Source of the DNA: Acidimicrobilacustris europaeus
Lineage (GTDB): Bacteria; Actinomycetota; Acidimicrobiia; Acidimicrobiales; Acidimicrobilacustridaceae
Assembly (NCBI GenBank): GCA_965194515.1
Contig: OZ239146.1
Span: forward strand, 1,550,001-1,614,000
Reading direction: 5' to 3'
Length of the DNA: 64,000 bases
The translations under genes were made by a program, and so were the position numbers. Of the stretch, positions 33,799 through 43,264 are shown piece by piece (within the stretch, counting starts at the first letter, position 1; every line of letters starts with the position of its first letter). The notes under the pieces were generated by a model, which had not been told where the DNA came from, did not search any database, and saw only the letters and a program-made list of their open reading frames with translations.

Positions 33799-33814
33799 CA
33801 GCGCTTTAGCGCTG
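33799..33814. repeat. Short palindrome CAGCGCT-TT-AGCGCTG
   Basis: Perfect 7-bp arms with a 2-nt centre, 9 nt past the stop of the SHOCT protein gene and 15 nt before the next stem-loop in the same downstream region. It may be part of a double-hairpin terminator. Confidence 0.45.
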
Positions 33815-33822
33815 CAACGGAA

Positions 33823-34218
33823 TTAGCTAACGACCTTGCCCTTGAGCTTGTCGAATTCAGCCTGATCGATGACGCCACGATCCTTGAGATCGGCGAGACG
33901 ATGAAGTTCGTCGGCCGGGGTGGTGCCTGCTGCGTTGCGGATGTAGTTCTGCATTGCTGCGTCCTGAGCCTTTGCGGCCTCGATTGCGTGCTGGTTCATC
34001 TTGCCGCCACGAACAATGAGGTACACAAGCACACCGAACAACGGAACGATAAAGATCCCCACGACCCAAATGGCCTTATGGACGCCACCCATGTCAGGGC
34101 TGCGGAAGATATCGATGAAAACACTGATCGCCAACCAGATCCAGATGAATAAACATGTGAACCAGAGCATGGACCAAACAACTTCGCCGACACCCCAACC
34201 ACTGCTCGCTGCAAACAT
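33823..34218 (-). CDS. PLDc_N and SHOCT domain small membrane protein
   Basis: 131 residues. Two TM helices (about 14-38 and 47-69) with WLAISVFIDIFRSPDMGGVHKAIWVVGIFIVPLFGV match the PLDc_N (phospholipase D N-terminal-like) membrane module. The C-terminal 30 residues (ADELHRLADLKDRGVIDQAEFDKLKGKVV) are a SHOCT motif, a short helical oligomerisation or targeting element. The ATG has an unusually strong ribosome-binding site AGGAGG 5-6 nt away, which suggests high expression. Such proteins are common in actinobacteria and have no known function. Confidence 0.88.
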   Translation of the reverse strand: MFAASSGWGVGEVVWSMLWFTCLFIWIWLAISVFIDIFRSPDMGGVHKAIWVVGIFIVPLFGVLVYLIVRGGKMNQHAIEAAKAQDAAMQNYIRNAAGTTPADELHRLADLKDRGVIDQAEFDKLKGKVVS

Positions 34219-34343
34219 TTCTTCCTCCTGTGTGCCAAGGGTGACACGTCGAACGGCGCGAGACGGTCTCTCGCGACCACGAGAGACTAGCGATTACTGA
34301 CACGTTCGTGACGCATAGGAACGTTTTTTATTCTGTCAGTGGT

Positions 34344-35885
34344 TCAAGGCGTTATCGCCGTCCGAGAGACCGGCTCCGGTGACAATTGCCGTCGGAACAG
34401 CGCGCGCTGAAGCGCATCGAGCAAAACATCTCGGGTTTCGCGCGGGTCGATCAACTCATCAAACCCAAGGTTCTCCGCTGACCGATACGAGGCCTGAAGC
34501 TCAGCGTCACGAAGCATCGCGGTTTCGTCCTCGTCAGCATTCGTGGCTCGACTCATCGCGCTTGCCCCCATGGCTCCGAGGGTTGCACCCGGGTAGGCAA
34601 ACGTGGCCGACTGATTATCGAATCCAACCAGTGTCATGACCATCGAACCAAAGCCATACGCCTTGCGCAGCGTGAGGTGAAGCTTCGGACTCGATGCCTG
34701 GGTTTGCGCCGCAAACATCCGAGCGCCAGAACGAAGCACCCCAGCGCGTTCCGATTCGCTTCCCGGCAACATCCCTGGGTTGTCAGCGAGGAAGACCAAC
34801 GGAAGATGGAACGAATCGGCCACCATGATGAAATGCGCGGCCTTGTCGGCAGCATCTGCGTCGATGGAACCAGCCATCACTGTCGGCTGGTTCGCAATAA
34901 CAGCAACTGATTCGCCGCCCAGCCGAGCGAGCCCACAAATCATCGACGGACCAAATCCAGGCTGCACCTCGAACCATGACCCGTCGTCCACCACGACGTC
35001 GAGTACGGCGCGCATGTCATAGGCCCGGCGCGAATCGCTCGGAATAATCGAAAGCAGCTCGTCGGTCGAGCGGAACCCTTGATCATCGCTCTGTTCGGCG
35101 GGGAGATGCGGCGCAAAGCTCCACGCGCTCGATGGAAAGAACGAGAGATAAACGCGCAACATATCGAGAGCGGTTTCATCATTGGGCGCAACATTGTGAA
35201 TGAGTCCGCTCGGAACAGCGACAGAAGGTCCGCCGAGATCTTCCTTGGTTATGTCTTCACCAAGCGACTCGCGAACAACAGGCGGACCAGCGGTGAACAC
35301 TGCTGCGTCTTGCGTCATGACGCTGAAGTCCGACATCGGAACGATGAGCGCGCCATGACCAGCAGAAGGGCCCATCACCGCGCTCAACACCGGAACCTTG
35401 CCCGAGCACTTCGCTTGAATAAGTAGATCGGTCGGTGCGCGACCGCCGCCTCCTCCGCCACGATGACCTGCACCCTCAAGCAACATGATGAGCGGAATGC
35501 GTTCGGCAAGTGCAAGTTCAGCAATTCGGTAACGCTTCGACGAACTGCCGGGACCAATCGAACCGGCCAACACAGTGAAATCCTCGGCACCGATCATGAC
35601 GGGACGACCATCGATACGGCCAGCACCAGCAACGATGCCATCGCTTGGCACGTCACCAACCAGAGTTCCAAGTTCACGGAATGACCCTGGATCGAGCAAG
35701 TAGTCGATACGCCCGCGGGCATCGAGTTGCCCCTTCGCGTGCTTTTTCGCGAGACGTTCTTCGCCGCCCATCGCCCGAGCCGCTACCCGGCGCTGCGCGA
35801 GATCGTTGAGCGCCGGCCCCCAACCACCGGGAACCTCGGATGAATGTGAATTGTCGCTCTGACTCACGGGATCTCCAGTTGCCAT
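34344..35885 (-). CDS. Acyl-CoA carboxylase carboxyltransferase (beta) subunit
   Basis: 513 residues. Biotin-dependent carboxyltransferase: an N-terminal crotonase-like half (residues about 25-260, with GRPVMIGAEDFTVLAGSIG and GAGHRGGGGGG) and a C-terminal half (about 280-505, with DDGSWFEVQPGFG, VAVIANQPTVMAGSID, ADNPGMLPGSESE and YPGATLGAMGA). It transfers CO2 from carboxybiotin to an acyl-CoA such as propionyl-CoA or methylcrotonyl-CoA. No biotin carboxylase/BCCP gene is adjacent, so it pairs with a subunit encoded elsewhere. The biotin genes at 14-17 kb would supply its cofactor. Confidence 0.92.
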   Translation of the reverse strand: MATGDPVSQSDNSHSSEVPGGWGPALNDLAQRRVAARAMGGEERLAKKHAKGQLDARGRIDYLLDPGSFRELGTLVGDVPSDGIVAGAGRIDGRPVMIGAEDFTVLAGSIGPGSSSKRYRIAELALAERIPLIMLLEGAGHRGGGGGGRAPTDLLIQAKCSGKVPVLSAVMGPSAGHGALIVPMSDFSVMTQDAAVFTAGPPVVRESLGEDITKEDLGGPSVAVPSGLIHNVAPNDETALDMLRVYLSFFPSSAWSFAPHLPAEQSDDQGFRSTDELLSIIPSDSRRAYDMRAVLDVVVDDGSWFEVQPGFGPSMICGLARLGGESVAVIANQPTVMAGSIDADAADKAAHFIMVADSFHLPLVFLADNPGMLPGSESERAGVLRSGARMFAAQTQASSPKLHLTLRKAYGFGSMVMTLVGFDNQSATFAYPGATLGAMGASAMSRATNADEDETAMLRDAELQASYRSAENLGFDELIDPRETRDVLLDALQRALFRRQLSPEPVSRTAITP

Positions 35886-36066
35886 TCGATCAAGGCCGGG
35901 ACGGTCGCGTCAACGGCAGACAGGAAGCGTATGGCCCCAGTCGACCCGAGACGTTGTCCGGACTCCCAGCCTGAGTCAGGCCTGAGAAATCGCCGATTGC
36001 ACGGGCACGACGCGGCGCTGACAACGGCAACCACCGACTACCGTTCGCACGACACCGGGGGGTCTT
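35886..36066. promoter_or_regulatory. Divergent intergenic region
   Basis: 181 bp separating the minus-strand carboxyltransferase from the plus-strand sulfotransferase gene, so it should hold both promoters. GGGGGG lies 5 nt before the sulfotransferase ATG as a ribosome-binding site, and TACCGT at 36040-36045 is a candidate -10. No protein-like frame or clear operator was seen. Confidence 0.35.
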
Positions 36067-37227
36067 ATGTCAACAGATATCGACGCACTACTTGCTCAGG
36101 CGAGCCAACTCGCAAACGGACTCACCGACTTTGGAGACCCCTCGTTCCGTGAGGGTCTCGAGGTCTTTCTCGAGTCGGCATCGACCGAAGGCCAACTCAC
36201 CGACATCGGGATCGCAGCGGCGGAAGGTATGGCGCTAGGAAATCTCGTCAATCGTCTCAACGTCGTCGACTGGCACCGCACCCACCCTGATTTGGTTTCG
36301 ACGCATGTGGATTCCCCGATCTTCCTCATCGGCTTGCCTCGCACAGGCACGACTGCGCTGAGCCACTTGCTTTCCGTCGACCCCGGCAATCGTTCCTTGC
36401 TCGGTTGGGAGATCAACGAATCGGTTCCACCACCCACAACCGATTCGTATCGGACCGATCCTCGCTTTGTTGCGGCCATGGAAGCTCCCGACATGCTCAG
36501 CATGATCAATCCTGAATTCAAAGCGATTCATCATGATCCGCCCGACATGCCGCTCGAATGCGCAACGGTTCTCGGCCAGCATTTTTCCAGCCTGCATTTG
36601 TCGACCACATTTAATCTTCCTTCCTATATGGAATGGGTGTGTGCAAATGACCACACGCAGGCCTACGAATGGCACAAGACGGTTCTTCAAGTTCTGCAAT
36701 CGGAATGCCCTGGCCAATGGCAATTGAAGTCGCCCGTGCATCTCATTGATCCATTCGCGTTGGCAGCGGTCTATCCAGATGCGCGTTTCGTCTTGACTCA
36801 CCGTGATCCAGTCAACGTCATCGCATCTGCCTGCAATCTCGTTCGCGTACTCACTGGAACATTTACTGACGCCGACTGGACGGCGTATATCCGAGACACA
36901 TGGCCCGAGATCATCGGCACACTTCTCGACAATCAAAATGCATTCCGTGATTCTCAAATCGCCGCAGGACGCGCTGATGCTTTTGTTGACCTCGCCTATT
37001 CAGACCTTGTGGCCGATCCACTTTCCACGATCGGTGCCCTTTACGAGCAACTCGGCGAGACATTTACTCCTCAAGCAGAGCAAGCAATGCGCACCCATAG
37101 CGCAGAACATAAGAAAGACCGATTCGGGTCTCACTCCTACTCGCTAGAAGATTGGGGTCTCAACCGTGACGAACTCACCGAGCGAGTGCAGCCCTACCTC
37201 ACCCGATACGCCGACTTCCTGGAGTAG
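36067..37227 (+). CDS. Sulfotransferase family protein
   Basis: 386 residues. The 5'-phosphosulfate loop SPIFLIGLPRTGTTAL (83-98) and the 3'-phosphate motif RFVLTHRDPVNVIASACNL (about 240) define a PAPS-dependent sulfotransferase fold. Members of this bacterial branch act on unknown small molecules, lipids or glycans; some are not true sulfotransferases. It precedes an amidase by 2 nt, so the two are one transcript together with PadR and an SDR further on. No TM segment is evident. Confidence 0.9.
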   Translation: MSTDIDALLAQASQLANGLTDFGDPSFREGLEVFLESASTEGQLTDIGIAAAEGMALGNLVNRLNVVDWHRTHPDLVSTHVDSPIFLIGLPRTGTTALSHLLSVDPGNRSLLGWEINESVPPPTTDSYRTDPRFVAAMEAPDMLSMINPEFKAIHHDPPDMPLECATVLGQHFSSLHLSTTFNLPSYMEWVCANDHTQAYEWHKTVLQVLQSECPGQWQLKSPVHLIDPFALAAVYPDARFVLTHRDPVNVIASACNLVRVLTGTFTDADWTAYIRDTWPEIIGTLLDNQNAFRDSQIAAGRADAFVDLAYSDLVADPLSTIGALYEQLGETFTPQAEQAMRTHSAEHKKDRFGSHSYSLEDWGLNRDELTERVQPYLTRYADFLE

Positions 37228-37229
37228 CT

Positions 37230-38675
37230 ATGTCTGATACCGAACGCCTTCTCGACGAGAACGACACCATCGGTCTGGCTGCACTCGTTGCTGCAGGCGA
37301 AGTGAGCAGTCTCGAACTCGTCGATGCTTCGATCGCCCGTATTGAATCTCGCAACCCCGCCCTCAACGCTGTTGTCGCGAAGCGTTATGAGCAGGCACGT
37401 TCCGAAGCAAAGAACGTGACGGCAAACTCCCCCATCGCTGGCGTTCCATTCCTCGTCAAAGACCTCAACTGCGATGTTGCCGGACTGCCCGCCACAAAAG
37501 GCAGCCGACTTTTCGCTGATGTCATCGCCACGAGCGACTGCGAACTAACCAAACGCTTTAAGGCGGCGGGACTTCTGATCCTCGGCAACACCAATACCCC
37601 CGAGATGGGAAAGGCCCCCATCACTGAATCGTTGCTCTTTGGCCCGGCACATAACCCGTGGCGACTCACCCATTCCACCGGTGGCTCATCTGGTGGTTCG
37701 GCCGCAGCCGTCATCGGCGGAATGGTCACTGCAGGACACGCCAACGATGGCGGCGGATCCATCCGAATCCCCGCGTCGGAATGCGGCTTGTACGGCCTTA
37801 AGCCGACACGAGGCCGCACGCCAACCTGGCCTGCCGCTGCATCTTTTTCGTACCCAATGGGAATTGGCCACGCCGTGACGCGCACCGTTCGCGACAGTGC
37901 CGCGATTCTCGATGCAATTTCTGGACCGCTTGCCGGCGACCCCTACCCCTCGCCTCCGGTGCCTTCCGCTGGTTCGTTTCTTGCCGCTCTTGACCAGGAC
38001 ACTCCCAAACTTCGTATCGGCTTCAGCACCGTCTCTCCAGCGGGCAAAGACATGCATCCCGCAGCAGTGGAAGCAATCGAACGCACTGCAGCGTTGCTCG
38101 AATCTCTTGGCCACCAGGTTGAAGAAGCTGCACCCCAATGGGACGTTGCGATGCCTGCGAACTCTCTCGCAATGGTCATGGGCGCGTCCGGCGCAAAGAT
38201 GGTCGAGGATCGTCTCGCCGAACTGGGACGCGAACTTCGCGATGACGACATCGAGCCCTTTACCCGCTTCCTCCACGATCGGATGCTCGCTATCGACCCG
38301 CTTCGTATCATCGAGGCGCTTCAGCAAATCGAAATTGTCAGCCGAGACATTGCGCGCTTCTACCAAACCCACGACGTGTGGCTGACTTCGACGTTGCCCG
38401 TACTCGTGCCCGAACTCGGAGTCATTAACACCTCCGACATCGATTCCGTCTTTGCACATGCTGGCCGCTTTGCTGAACTCACTGCGGTCTTCAATGTGAC
38501 CGGACAACCCGCCGCGTCTATTCCCGCTGGGTTCGATCCGAATGGTCTCCCCATCGGTGTCCAGATCGTTGGTCGCCATTGCTCCGAAGAAATGCTTCTT
38601 CAACTTTCCGCGCAGATTGAAGCTGCTTCTCCCTGGCCGACAATCGCACCGTGGCCACCAACACCTGTTTCCTAA
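37230..38675 (+). CDS. Amidase signature family enzyme
   Basis: 481 residues. The Ser-cisSer-Lys triad is visible: K78 in PFLVKDLNCD, the cis-Ser in STGGSSGGSAA (149-159) and the nucleophile S177 in DGGGSIRIPAS. It hydrolyses an amide bond; candidates are an aliphatic or aryl amide or a lactam oligomer. GatA is unlikely as GatB/GatC are absent. It starts 2 nt after the sulfotransferase stop, implying a common substrate pathway, and is followed by a PadR regulator. Confidence 0.93.
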   Translation: MSDTERLLDENDTIGLAALVAAGEVSSLELVDASIARIESRNPALNAVVAKRYEQARSEAKNVTANSPIAGVPFLVKDLNCDVAGLPATKGSRLFADVIATSDCELTKRFKAAGLLILGNTNTPEMGKAPITESLLFGPAHNPWRLTHSTGGSSGGSAAAVIGGMVTAGHANDGGGSIRIPASECGLYGLKPTRGRTPTWPAAASFSYPMGIGHAVTRTVRDSAAILDAISGPLAGDPYPSPPVPSAGSFLAALDQDTPKLRIGFSTVSPAGKDMHPAAVEAIERTAALLESLGHQVEEAAPQWDVAMPANSLAMVMGASGAKMVEDRLAELGRELRDDDIEPFTRFLHDRMLAIDPLRIIEALQQIEIVSRDIARFYQTHDVWLTSTLPVLVPELGVINTSDIDSVFAHAGRFAELTAVFNVTGQPAASIPAGFDPNGLPIGVQIVGRHCSEEMLLQLSAQIEAASPWPTIAPWPPTPVS

Positions 38676-38723
38676 TCCGCAAGCAGAAGCCCTTCGCATC
38701 GCTGCCGTGCTAGAACCGGAGCC

Positions 38724-39320
38724 ATGTCCGGGGGGAATGCAGAACTTCAAACAGCCGATCTCGCGTTGCCCAAAATCCCCGCAACTGCATGGGCAGTTCT
38801 CGGAATCCTTAGTTTTGGGCGCGAGCTCACCGGCTATGACATCAAGAATTGGTCCGACGCCATCCTCCACTTCTTCTATTGGAGTCCTGCCACAAGCCAG
38901 ATCTACACCGAGCTTCGTCGTCTGGAAGATATTGGCCTCGTGAGCAGCCGAACTGTTGCTCGAGATGAAGTTCGAGACAAGACCATCTACGCGATCACTC
39001 CCATTGGGACTGAGGCGCTTCGAAGTTGGCAAGCAACCGTTGATGCTGAAGCTCCCGTCCTCAAACACGGAGTTCTTCTCCGAATCTGGCTCGGGCACCT
39101 CGCGGAACCGGACCGACTTCGCGAACAAATTGCAGATCACCACGCTCGACTCCTTTCGGAACTCGCTGCCGCAAAAGAATCGCAAGAACAGGCCGATGCG
39201 CAACCCGACTGGGCCTACCCAGCGCTTGTCGCGTCGTGGGCGGTCCGCCGAATCGAAAGCGAAATCGAACTTACCGACTCGATGCTGATTGATCTCGACC
39301 GACTCGCAAACAATCGCTGA
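38724..39320 (+). CDS. PadR family transcriptional regulator
   Basis: 198 residues. An N-terminal winged-helix domain (about 14-95: WAVLGILSFGRELTGYDIKNW, QIYTELRRLEDIGLVSS, YAITPIGTEAL) is followed by the C-terminal helical dimerisation domain (Vir-type, about 105-195). PadR proteins repress detoxification or catabolic genes and are released by small aromatic or hydrophobic ligands. Its position between the amidase and an SDR suggests local control of this cluster. Start codon choice: ATG at 38724 within CCATGTCCGG, no clear ribosome-binding site. Confidence 0.92.
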   Translation: MSGGNAELQTADLALPKIPATAWAVLGILSFGRELTGYDIKNWSDAILHFFYWSPATSQIYTELRRLEDIGLVSSRTVARDEVRDKTIYAITPIGTEALRSWQATVDAEAPVLKHGVLLRIWLGHLAEPDRLREQIADHHARLLSELAAAKESQEQADAQPDWAYPALVASWAVRRIESEIELTDSMLIDLDRLANNR

Positions 39321-39338
39321 CTACAACGAAGGAACACC

Positions 39339-40091
39339 ATGGCCCCAACATCTGCAGTCATTGTCACCGGCGGTGCATCCGGAATTGGACGAGCGTGTGC
39401 AGAGGCAATCGCCGCGCAAGGACGCGCCGTTGCCGTCTGGGATCTCAATACTGACGGCGCACTTGCTGCCGCTCAAGAGATCGCCAACAAACACAATGTG
39501 GCGACATTTGGACTCGGTATCGATGTCACAAAAACTTCCGAACTTGCCAGTGCCGTTGACTCGAGCCGATCTGCGGTTGGCGCACTTGGTGGGCTTGTTC
39601 ATGCTGCAGGAACTGTGCGAAGCCAATCGGTCGGAGACCTTGACGATGCCGGTTGGGACTTCGTTTTAAACGTGAACCTGCGCGCATTTCCGATGCTGGT
39701 TCAAGCAATGCACTCTGATCTTGCCGCCGCCGACGGGGCTGCTGTCGTTGGCATCGCTTCGATCGAAGGCTGGATCGGAAATGCCGCTATTCCCGCCTAT
39801 TGCGCGTCGAAGGCAGGGATGCTCGGAGTAGTCCGTTCAATGGCCGACAAGCTCGGACCCGAAGGCATCCGTGTAAACGCAATCTGCCCCGGATTCATCG
39901 AGACTCCGATGCTGGGCATCACTCTCGACATGCCTGGCATGCGCAACCGATTCGAAGAGAGCTCAGTGCTCAAGCGAATCGGTCAGCCGAGTGAAATTGG
40001 CGAACCGGCCGCATTCTTGCTGAGTGACAAGGCATCTTTCATCACTGGTCAGTCGATCATTGTTGATGGAGGAGTGCTCGCTACGGCGTAA
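39339..40091 (+). CDS. SDR family NAD(P)-dependent oxidoreductase
   Basis: 250 residues. Classical SDR: TGGASGIG (10-17), HAAG (88-91), S141, Y154-C-A-S-K158, and a C-terminal ITGQSIIVDGG. All catalytic residues are present, unlike the SDR at 25258. A good ribosome-binding site (GAAGGA) precedes the ATG. It is the last gene of the sulfotransferase-amidase-PadR-SDR group and converges with the GT39-like gene. Substrate unknown; alcohol, steroid or acyl substrates are possible. Confidence 0.93.
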   Translation: MAPTSAVIVTGGASGIGRACAEAIAAQGRAVAVWDLNTDGALAAAQEIANKHNVATFGLGIDVTKTSELASAVDSSRSAVGALGGLVHAAGTVRSQSVGDLDDAGWDFVLNVNLRAFPMLVQAMHSDLAAADGAAVVGIASIEGWIGNAAIPAYCASKAGMLGVVRSMADKLGPEGIRVNAICPGFIETPMLGITLDMPGMRNRFEESSVLKRIGQPSEIGEPAAFLLSDKASFITGQSIIVDGGVLATA

Positions 40092-40103
40092 CAACCTCAA
40101 TGG

Positions 40104-41648
40104 TCACATCGGGCACGCGGCAACGTCGCGACGCCAGATGACTAACCCGTCGACGACACGATCGATGTTGTAACAACGGTCGAGCCAAGTTCCGATCGGG
40201 AACGACTCAGGTCCGTACCTAGACCAATCGGTATCGGGACGCGCAGCATTAATCACCACTACTGGTGGATGCTCCTCGACATCTTCAAAGAACATGTCCC
40301 AACGCGACCGGAATGGCTCCGCGGCAATCACGCTCTCTGGCAGGGGCTGAGCACGACTCGCCCAATTGCCCGTGAGGTAACCGCCATGCAGAAAGACACC
40401 CGAGGGAAGTCGTTGTGAGGCTACGTACACATCGGGCAGGGCTCCCCATACGAGGATTCGCTCGTCTGGCGTTGTTGTGCTTTGTACATAGCGGCCTAGG
40501 TCGGTGTAGTTCGTCAGATCGGGACGGTAGACAAACGCGAGTGTCAACATCACCGCAAGCAGCGCGACGGTCAGCGACATCAACACGCTCCAAACACGTC
40601 GGCTCGCCGAGACGAGCGCGCAGCCAGTGAGTACCGCAAGTGGCGGCACCAACTGCTGAAAGTAGTGGCCAAAGAACCGAAGACCGATTGGAATCACCAG
40701 CAGCGAGGCGCCAAGCCACACGAGCATCGTCAGATCAGCACGTACTTGCCGACGAACCACCGCCCAAAGGCCATAGAAAAGTGGCAGGTGAAGCACCACG
40801 AACACAGCGGTCAGAGCGACCCCAATTGCAGCGGCCCTTCCCGTTGAGATCCCTCCGTTGAGATAGTCGCCGTTATCCGACCACACCCAACGGATCATCT
40901 GTGCGCCATCGAAGAAAACGAAAAGCGGAATCGCACCGACAACTGCTCCGGCCGCCGTGGCGGCAACCGCGCGCCATTTTCCTTCAACTCGGCGAACCGC
41001 CTCAAGCAAAACCGGGATCGCGACCGCAATGTACGGCTGCTTGCAATTGGCAGCAATGACGACGGCGACACCAGCCAACCCAAACCACAACAGCGGTGAA
41101 CGGTCGGCCGAGCGTGCGACGACAACACACAGGATTGCCGCTGACGCCGGAAGTAATCCCCAAAGTTCAAAGTTTGCCGCTTGCGCATCAGCAGGGAGAA
41201 AGAGCGCGGTTCCGACAATGGAGAGAACTCCAGCGAACAGTGCAGCGCGACGCGAACCTGCAAGACGTCGAACAATCTCAGCGACGACCACACCATTAAG
41301 GAAGATGAGCAATGTGACAACGAGTCGGATGGCGCGCATGTCGACGCTTACATCTCGAATCATCGAATACAAAACCGGAACAATCGGGGGCTTCCGATCA
41401 ATCACATCGATATAGAGCGTTCCGCCTTGTCGAAGCACGTCACCGGTAACCGCCAAATAGGACTCATCTCGATCGAACATTCCGTTGTAGATCAAACCTG
41501 GAGCGCGCGAAACCACTGTCACGAGTCCAAGAACGATGGTCATCCACGCGCCCCAAGACATGCGACCCCTCAAGGCAACAGCCGCATCCTCAACACGACA
41601 TGCGAGGGTTCGCCATCGAGAGATGTCAGGTTCGACTGAGGTGGTCAC
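40104..41648 (-). CDS. GT39-like polytopic glycosyltransferase family membrane protein
   Basis: 514 residues from the GTG at 41648, which has AGGAG 7 nt upstream; the open frame extends further but without signals. About ten to twelve TM helices. The first exterior loop carries FDRDESYLAVTGDVLRQG and DVIDRKPPIVPVLYS, the acidic catalytic loop and PP motif of PMT/ArnT-type (GT39/GT-C) enzymes that use polyprenyl-phosphate sugars. The C-terminal 120 residues form a soluble exterior domain. Acceptor unknown. Isolated gene. Confidence 0.82.
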   Translation of the reverse strand: MTTSVEPDISRWRTLACRVEDAAVALRGRMSWGAWMTIVLGLVTVVSRAPGLIYNGMFDRDESYLAVTGDVLRQGGTLYIDVIDRKPPIVPVLYSMIRDVSVDMRAIRLVVTLLIFLNGVVVAEIVRRLAGSRRAALFAGVLSIVGTALFLPADAQAANFELWGLLPASAAILCVVVARSADRSPLLWFGLAGVAVVIAANCKQPYIAVAIPVLLEAVRRVEGKWRAVAATAAGAVVGAIPLFVFFDGAQMIRWVWSDNGDYLNGGISTGRAAAIGVALTAVFVVLHLPLFYGLWAVVRRQVRADLTMLVWLGASLLVIPIGLRFFGHYFQQLVPPLAVLTGCALVSASRRVWSVLMSLTVALLAVMLTLAFVYRPDLTNYTDLGRYVQSTTTPDERILVWGALPDVYVASQRLPSGVFLHGGYLTGNWASRAQPLPESVIAAEPFRSRWDMFFEDVEEHPPVVVINAARPDTDWSRYGPESFPIGTWLDRCYNIDRVVDGLVIWRRDVAACPM

Positions 41649-41744
41649 GAATGTCTCCTGCGCAGACCCCGGGGTTCGGGTCGACGACCGCCGGGATGCC
41701 CAGAGGTCACACATGATGATGGCAGACACCTAACCTCCACGGGA

Positions 41745-42290
41745 GTGAGCCCCGAACACGCCGGACCCGGAACCCCTACTCCCGCTTCTCTCGCCGACCG
41801 ACAGGCGATTAGCGACGTGGTCTTGACCTACTGCCGGGGTATCGACCGCCTCGACCGCGACCTTGTCGCCAGCTGCTTTCACGAGGACGCCACCGACACC
41901 CATGGTTCGTTCAACGGCACGGTCACTGAATTCATCGACTGGGCATTCGGGCTTCTGCAGCGTTACGACTCCACCATGCATCTCGTCGCCAACCATCTTG
42001 CAACCGTGAACGGTTCAGCTGCCGTTGCGGAAACCTATGGAATCGCTTACCACCGATCCACCGACTCCGATCCTCGCCGCAACCTCACCGTCGGCTTTCG
42101 CTATCTCGACCGACTTGAACGTCGAAACGAAGGACCTTGGCGAATCGCTCGCCGCATCGCAACCACCGAATGGGTGAGCGCGCCCGGAACCGGTTCCGAA
42201 TGGCCGATACCTCCTGACTCAGCAGTAGGTCAGCGGGATCGCACCGATCCGCTGTATCAATTGCTGCTCGATCTCTCACACGACCGCTAA
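41745..42290 (+). CDS. SnoaL-like/NTF2-fold protein
   Basis: 181 residues from a GTG with TAACCT 8 nt upstream. Sequence such as ADRQAISDVVLTYCRGIDRLDRDLVASCFHEDA and the late WRIARRIATTEW are typical of SnoaL_4 proteins, alpha+beta cone folds that act as hydratases, dehydratases, isomerases or ring-hydroxylating dioxygenase small-subunit-like proteins. It lies 22 nt before a Zn-dependent dehydrogenase and probably shares its transcript. Confidence 0.85.
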   Translation: MSPEHAGPGTPTPASLADRQAISDVVLTYCRGIDRLDRDLVASCFHEDATDTHGSFNGTVTEFIDWAFGLLQRYDSTMHLVANHLATVNGSAAVAETYGIAYHRSTDSDPRRNLTVGFRYLDRLERRNEGPWRIARRIATTEWVSAPGTGSEWPIPPDSAVGQRDRTDPLYQLLLDLSHDR

Positions 42291-42312
42291 CCCACCCACA
42301 CAAGGGAATCCC

Positions 42313-43248
42313 ATGCGCGCTGTCCGATGTCCCGAAGGTACGCCCACTGTTGTCGACGTTCCCGAACCCTCGGGTGAAGGCATCGTCGTCACCGTCGCAT
42401 CCGCTGGCATTTGCGGCTCCGACCTTCACCTCTTGAATTTCAGCCTTCCGGCAACGTTTGGCCACGAGTTCGCAGGAACTCTCGACGATGGCACGCCCGT
42501 TGCGGTCGAACCTATCGATCCATGTTTTGTTTGCGAAGCGTGTGTCGATGGCAACACGCAACTTTGCGTGCGCGGTCCATCAATGGCCTTCGGCGTAGGC
42601 CGCGACGGCGGTATGGCCGAGAAGGTCATCGTGCCCGCATCATCAATCGCCCTGCTCCCCGCCGGGGTCGCTGCATCAAATGGTTGTTTGGTCGAACCAC
42701 TTGCAGTTGCCGTCCATGGAATTCGGCGCGGAAACATTCGCGGCACTGACCGAGTCGCTGTCATCGGCGGAGGAACAATCGGTCAAACTGCACTTGTCGT
42801 TGCACAGCAAACCGGGGCAAAGGTCGACCTCTCCGCTCGCCATGAACGCCAAATCGAAGCCGCAACGCGCCTCGGAGCCGGATCGGTCGATGGACAGGGC
42901 TACGACATCGTGATCGAAGCCGCCGGCACAGCATCTGCACTTGCCGAAGCTGCCGATCGCTGCCGCCCTGGCGGAACGATCGTGCTCCTTGGGAGTTACT
43001 GGGATGGTTCGGTCGAGATGCCAGGTTTGGCGATCGGTATGAAAGAACTCACGATCGTTCCCGCAGTCATGTACGGCCGCGTCGGACCATCTCGCGATAT
43101 CGATGTTGCCGCGACGATCCTCGCCCAACGTCCCGAGCTACCCGAGATCATCGTCACCCATCGCTTCCCGCTCGATGCTGCGGTCGAAGCGTTCGGTGTT
43201 GCAGCCGATCGTTCAGCAGGCGCCATCAAGGTCGTTCTTGAACCCTGA
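42313..43248 (+). CDS. Zinc-dependent medium-chain dehydrogenase
   Basis: 311 residues, short for the family (about 340-380). Catalytic-zinc ligands appear in GICGSD and FGHEFAG; the structural zinc site is CFVCEACVDGNTQLC, with normal C-x2-C-x2-C-x7-C spacing. The nucleotide motif is reduced to VIGGGTIGQTA. It oxidises an alcohol or reduces a carbonyl with NAD(P); polyol or threonine dehydrogenase-like members are alike. A likely partner is the SnoaL-like protein encoded just before it. Confidence 0.9.
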   Translation: MRAVRCPEGTPTVVDVPEPSGEGIVVTVASAGICGSDLHLLNFSLPATFGHEFAGTLDDGTPVAVEPIDPCFVCEACVDGNTQLCVRGPSMAFGVGRDGGMAEKVIVPASSIALLPAGVAASNGCLVEPLAVAVHGIRRGNIRGTDRVAVIGGGTIGQTALVVAQQTGAKVDLSARHERQIEAATRLGAGSVDGQGYDIVIEAAGTASALAEAADRCRPGGTIVLLGSYWDGSVEMPGLAIGMKELTIVPAVMYGRVGPSRDIDVAATILAQRPELPEIIVTHRFPLDAAVEAFGVAADRSAGAIKVVLEP

Positions 43249-43264
43249 CGTGCCCTAACCGGTA

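Noticed and set aside
37686..39203. Long open frame (505 codons) antisense to the amidase and padR genes
   Set aside because: The encoded chain has no recognisable motif, is Cys/Arg/Ser-rich, and covers two clearly coding genes on the other strand; it is a G+C codon-bias shadow.
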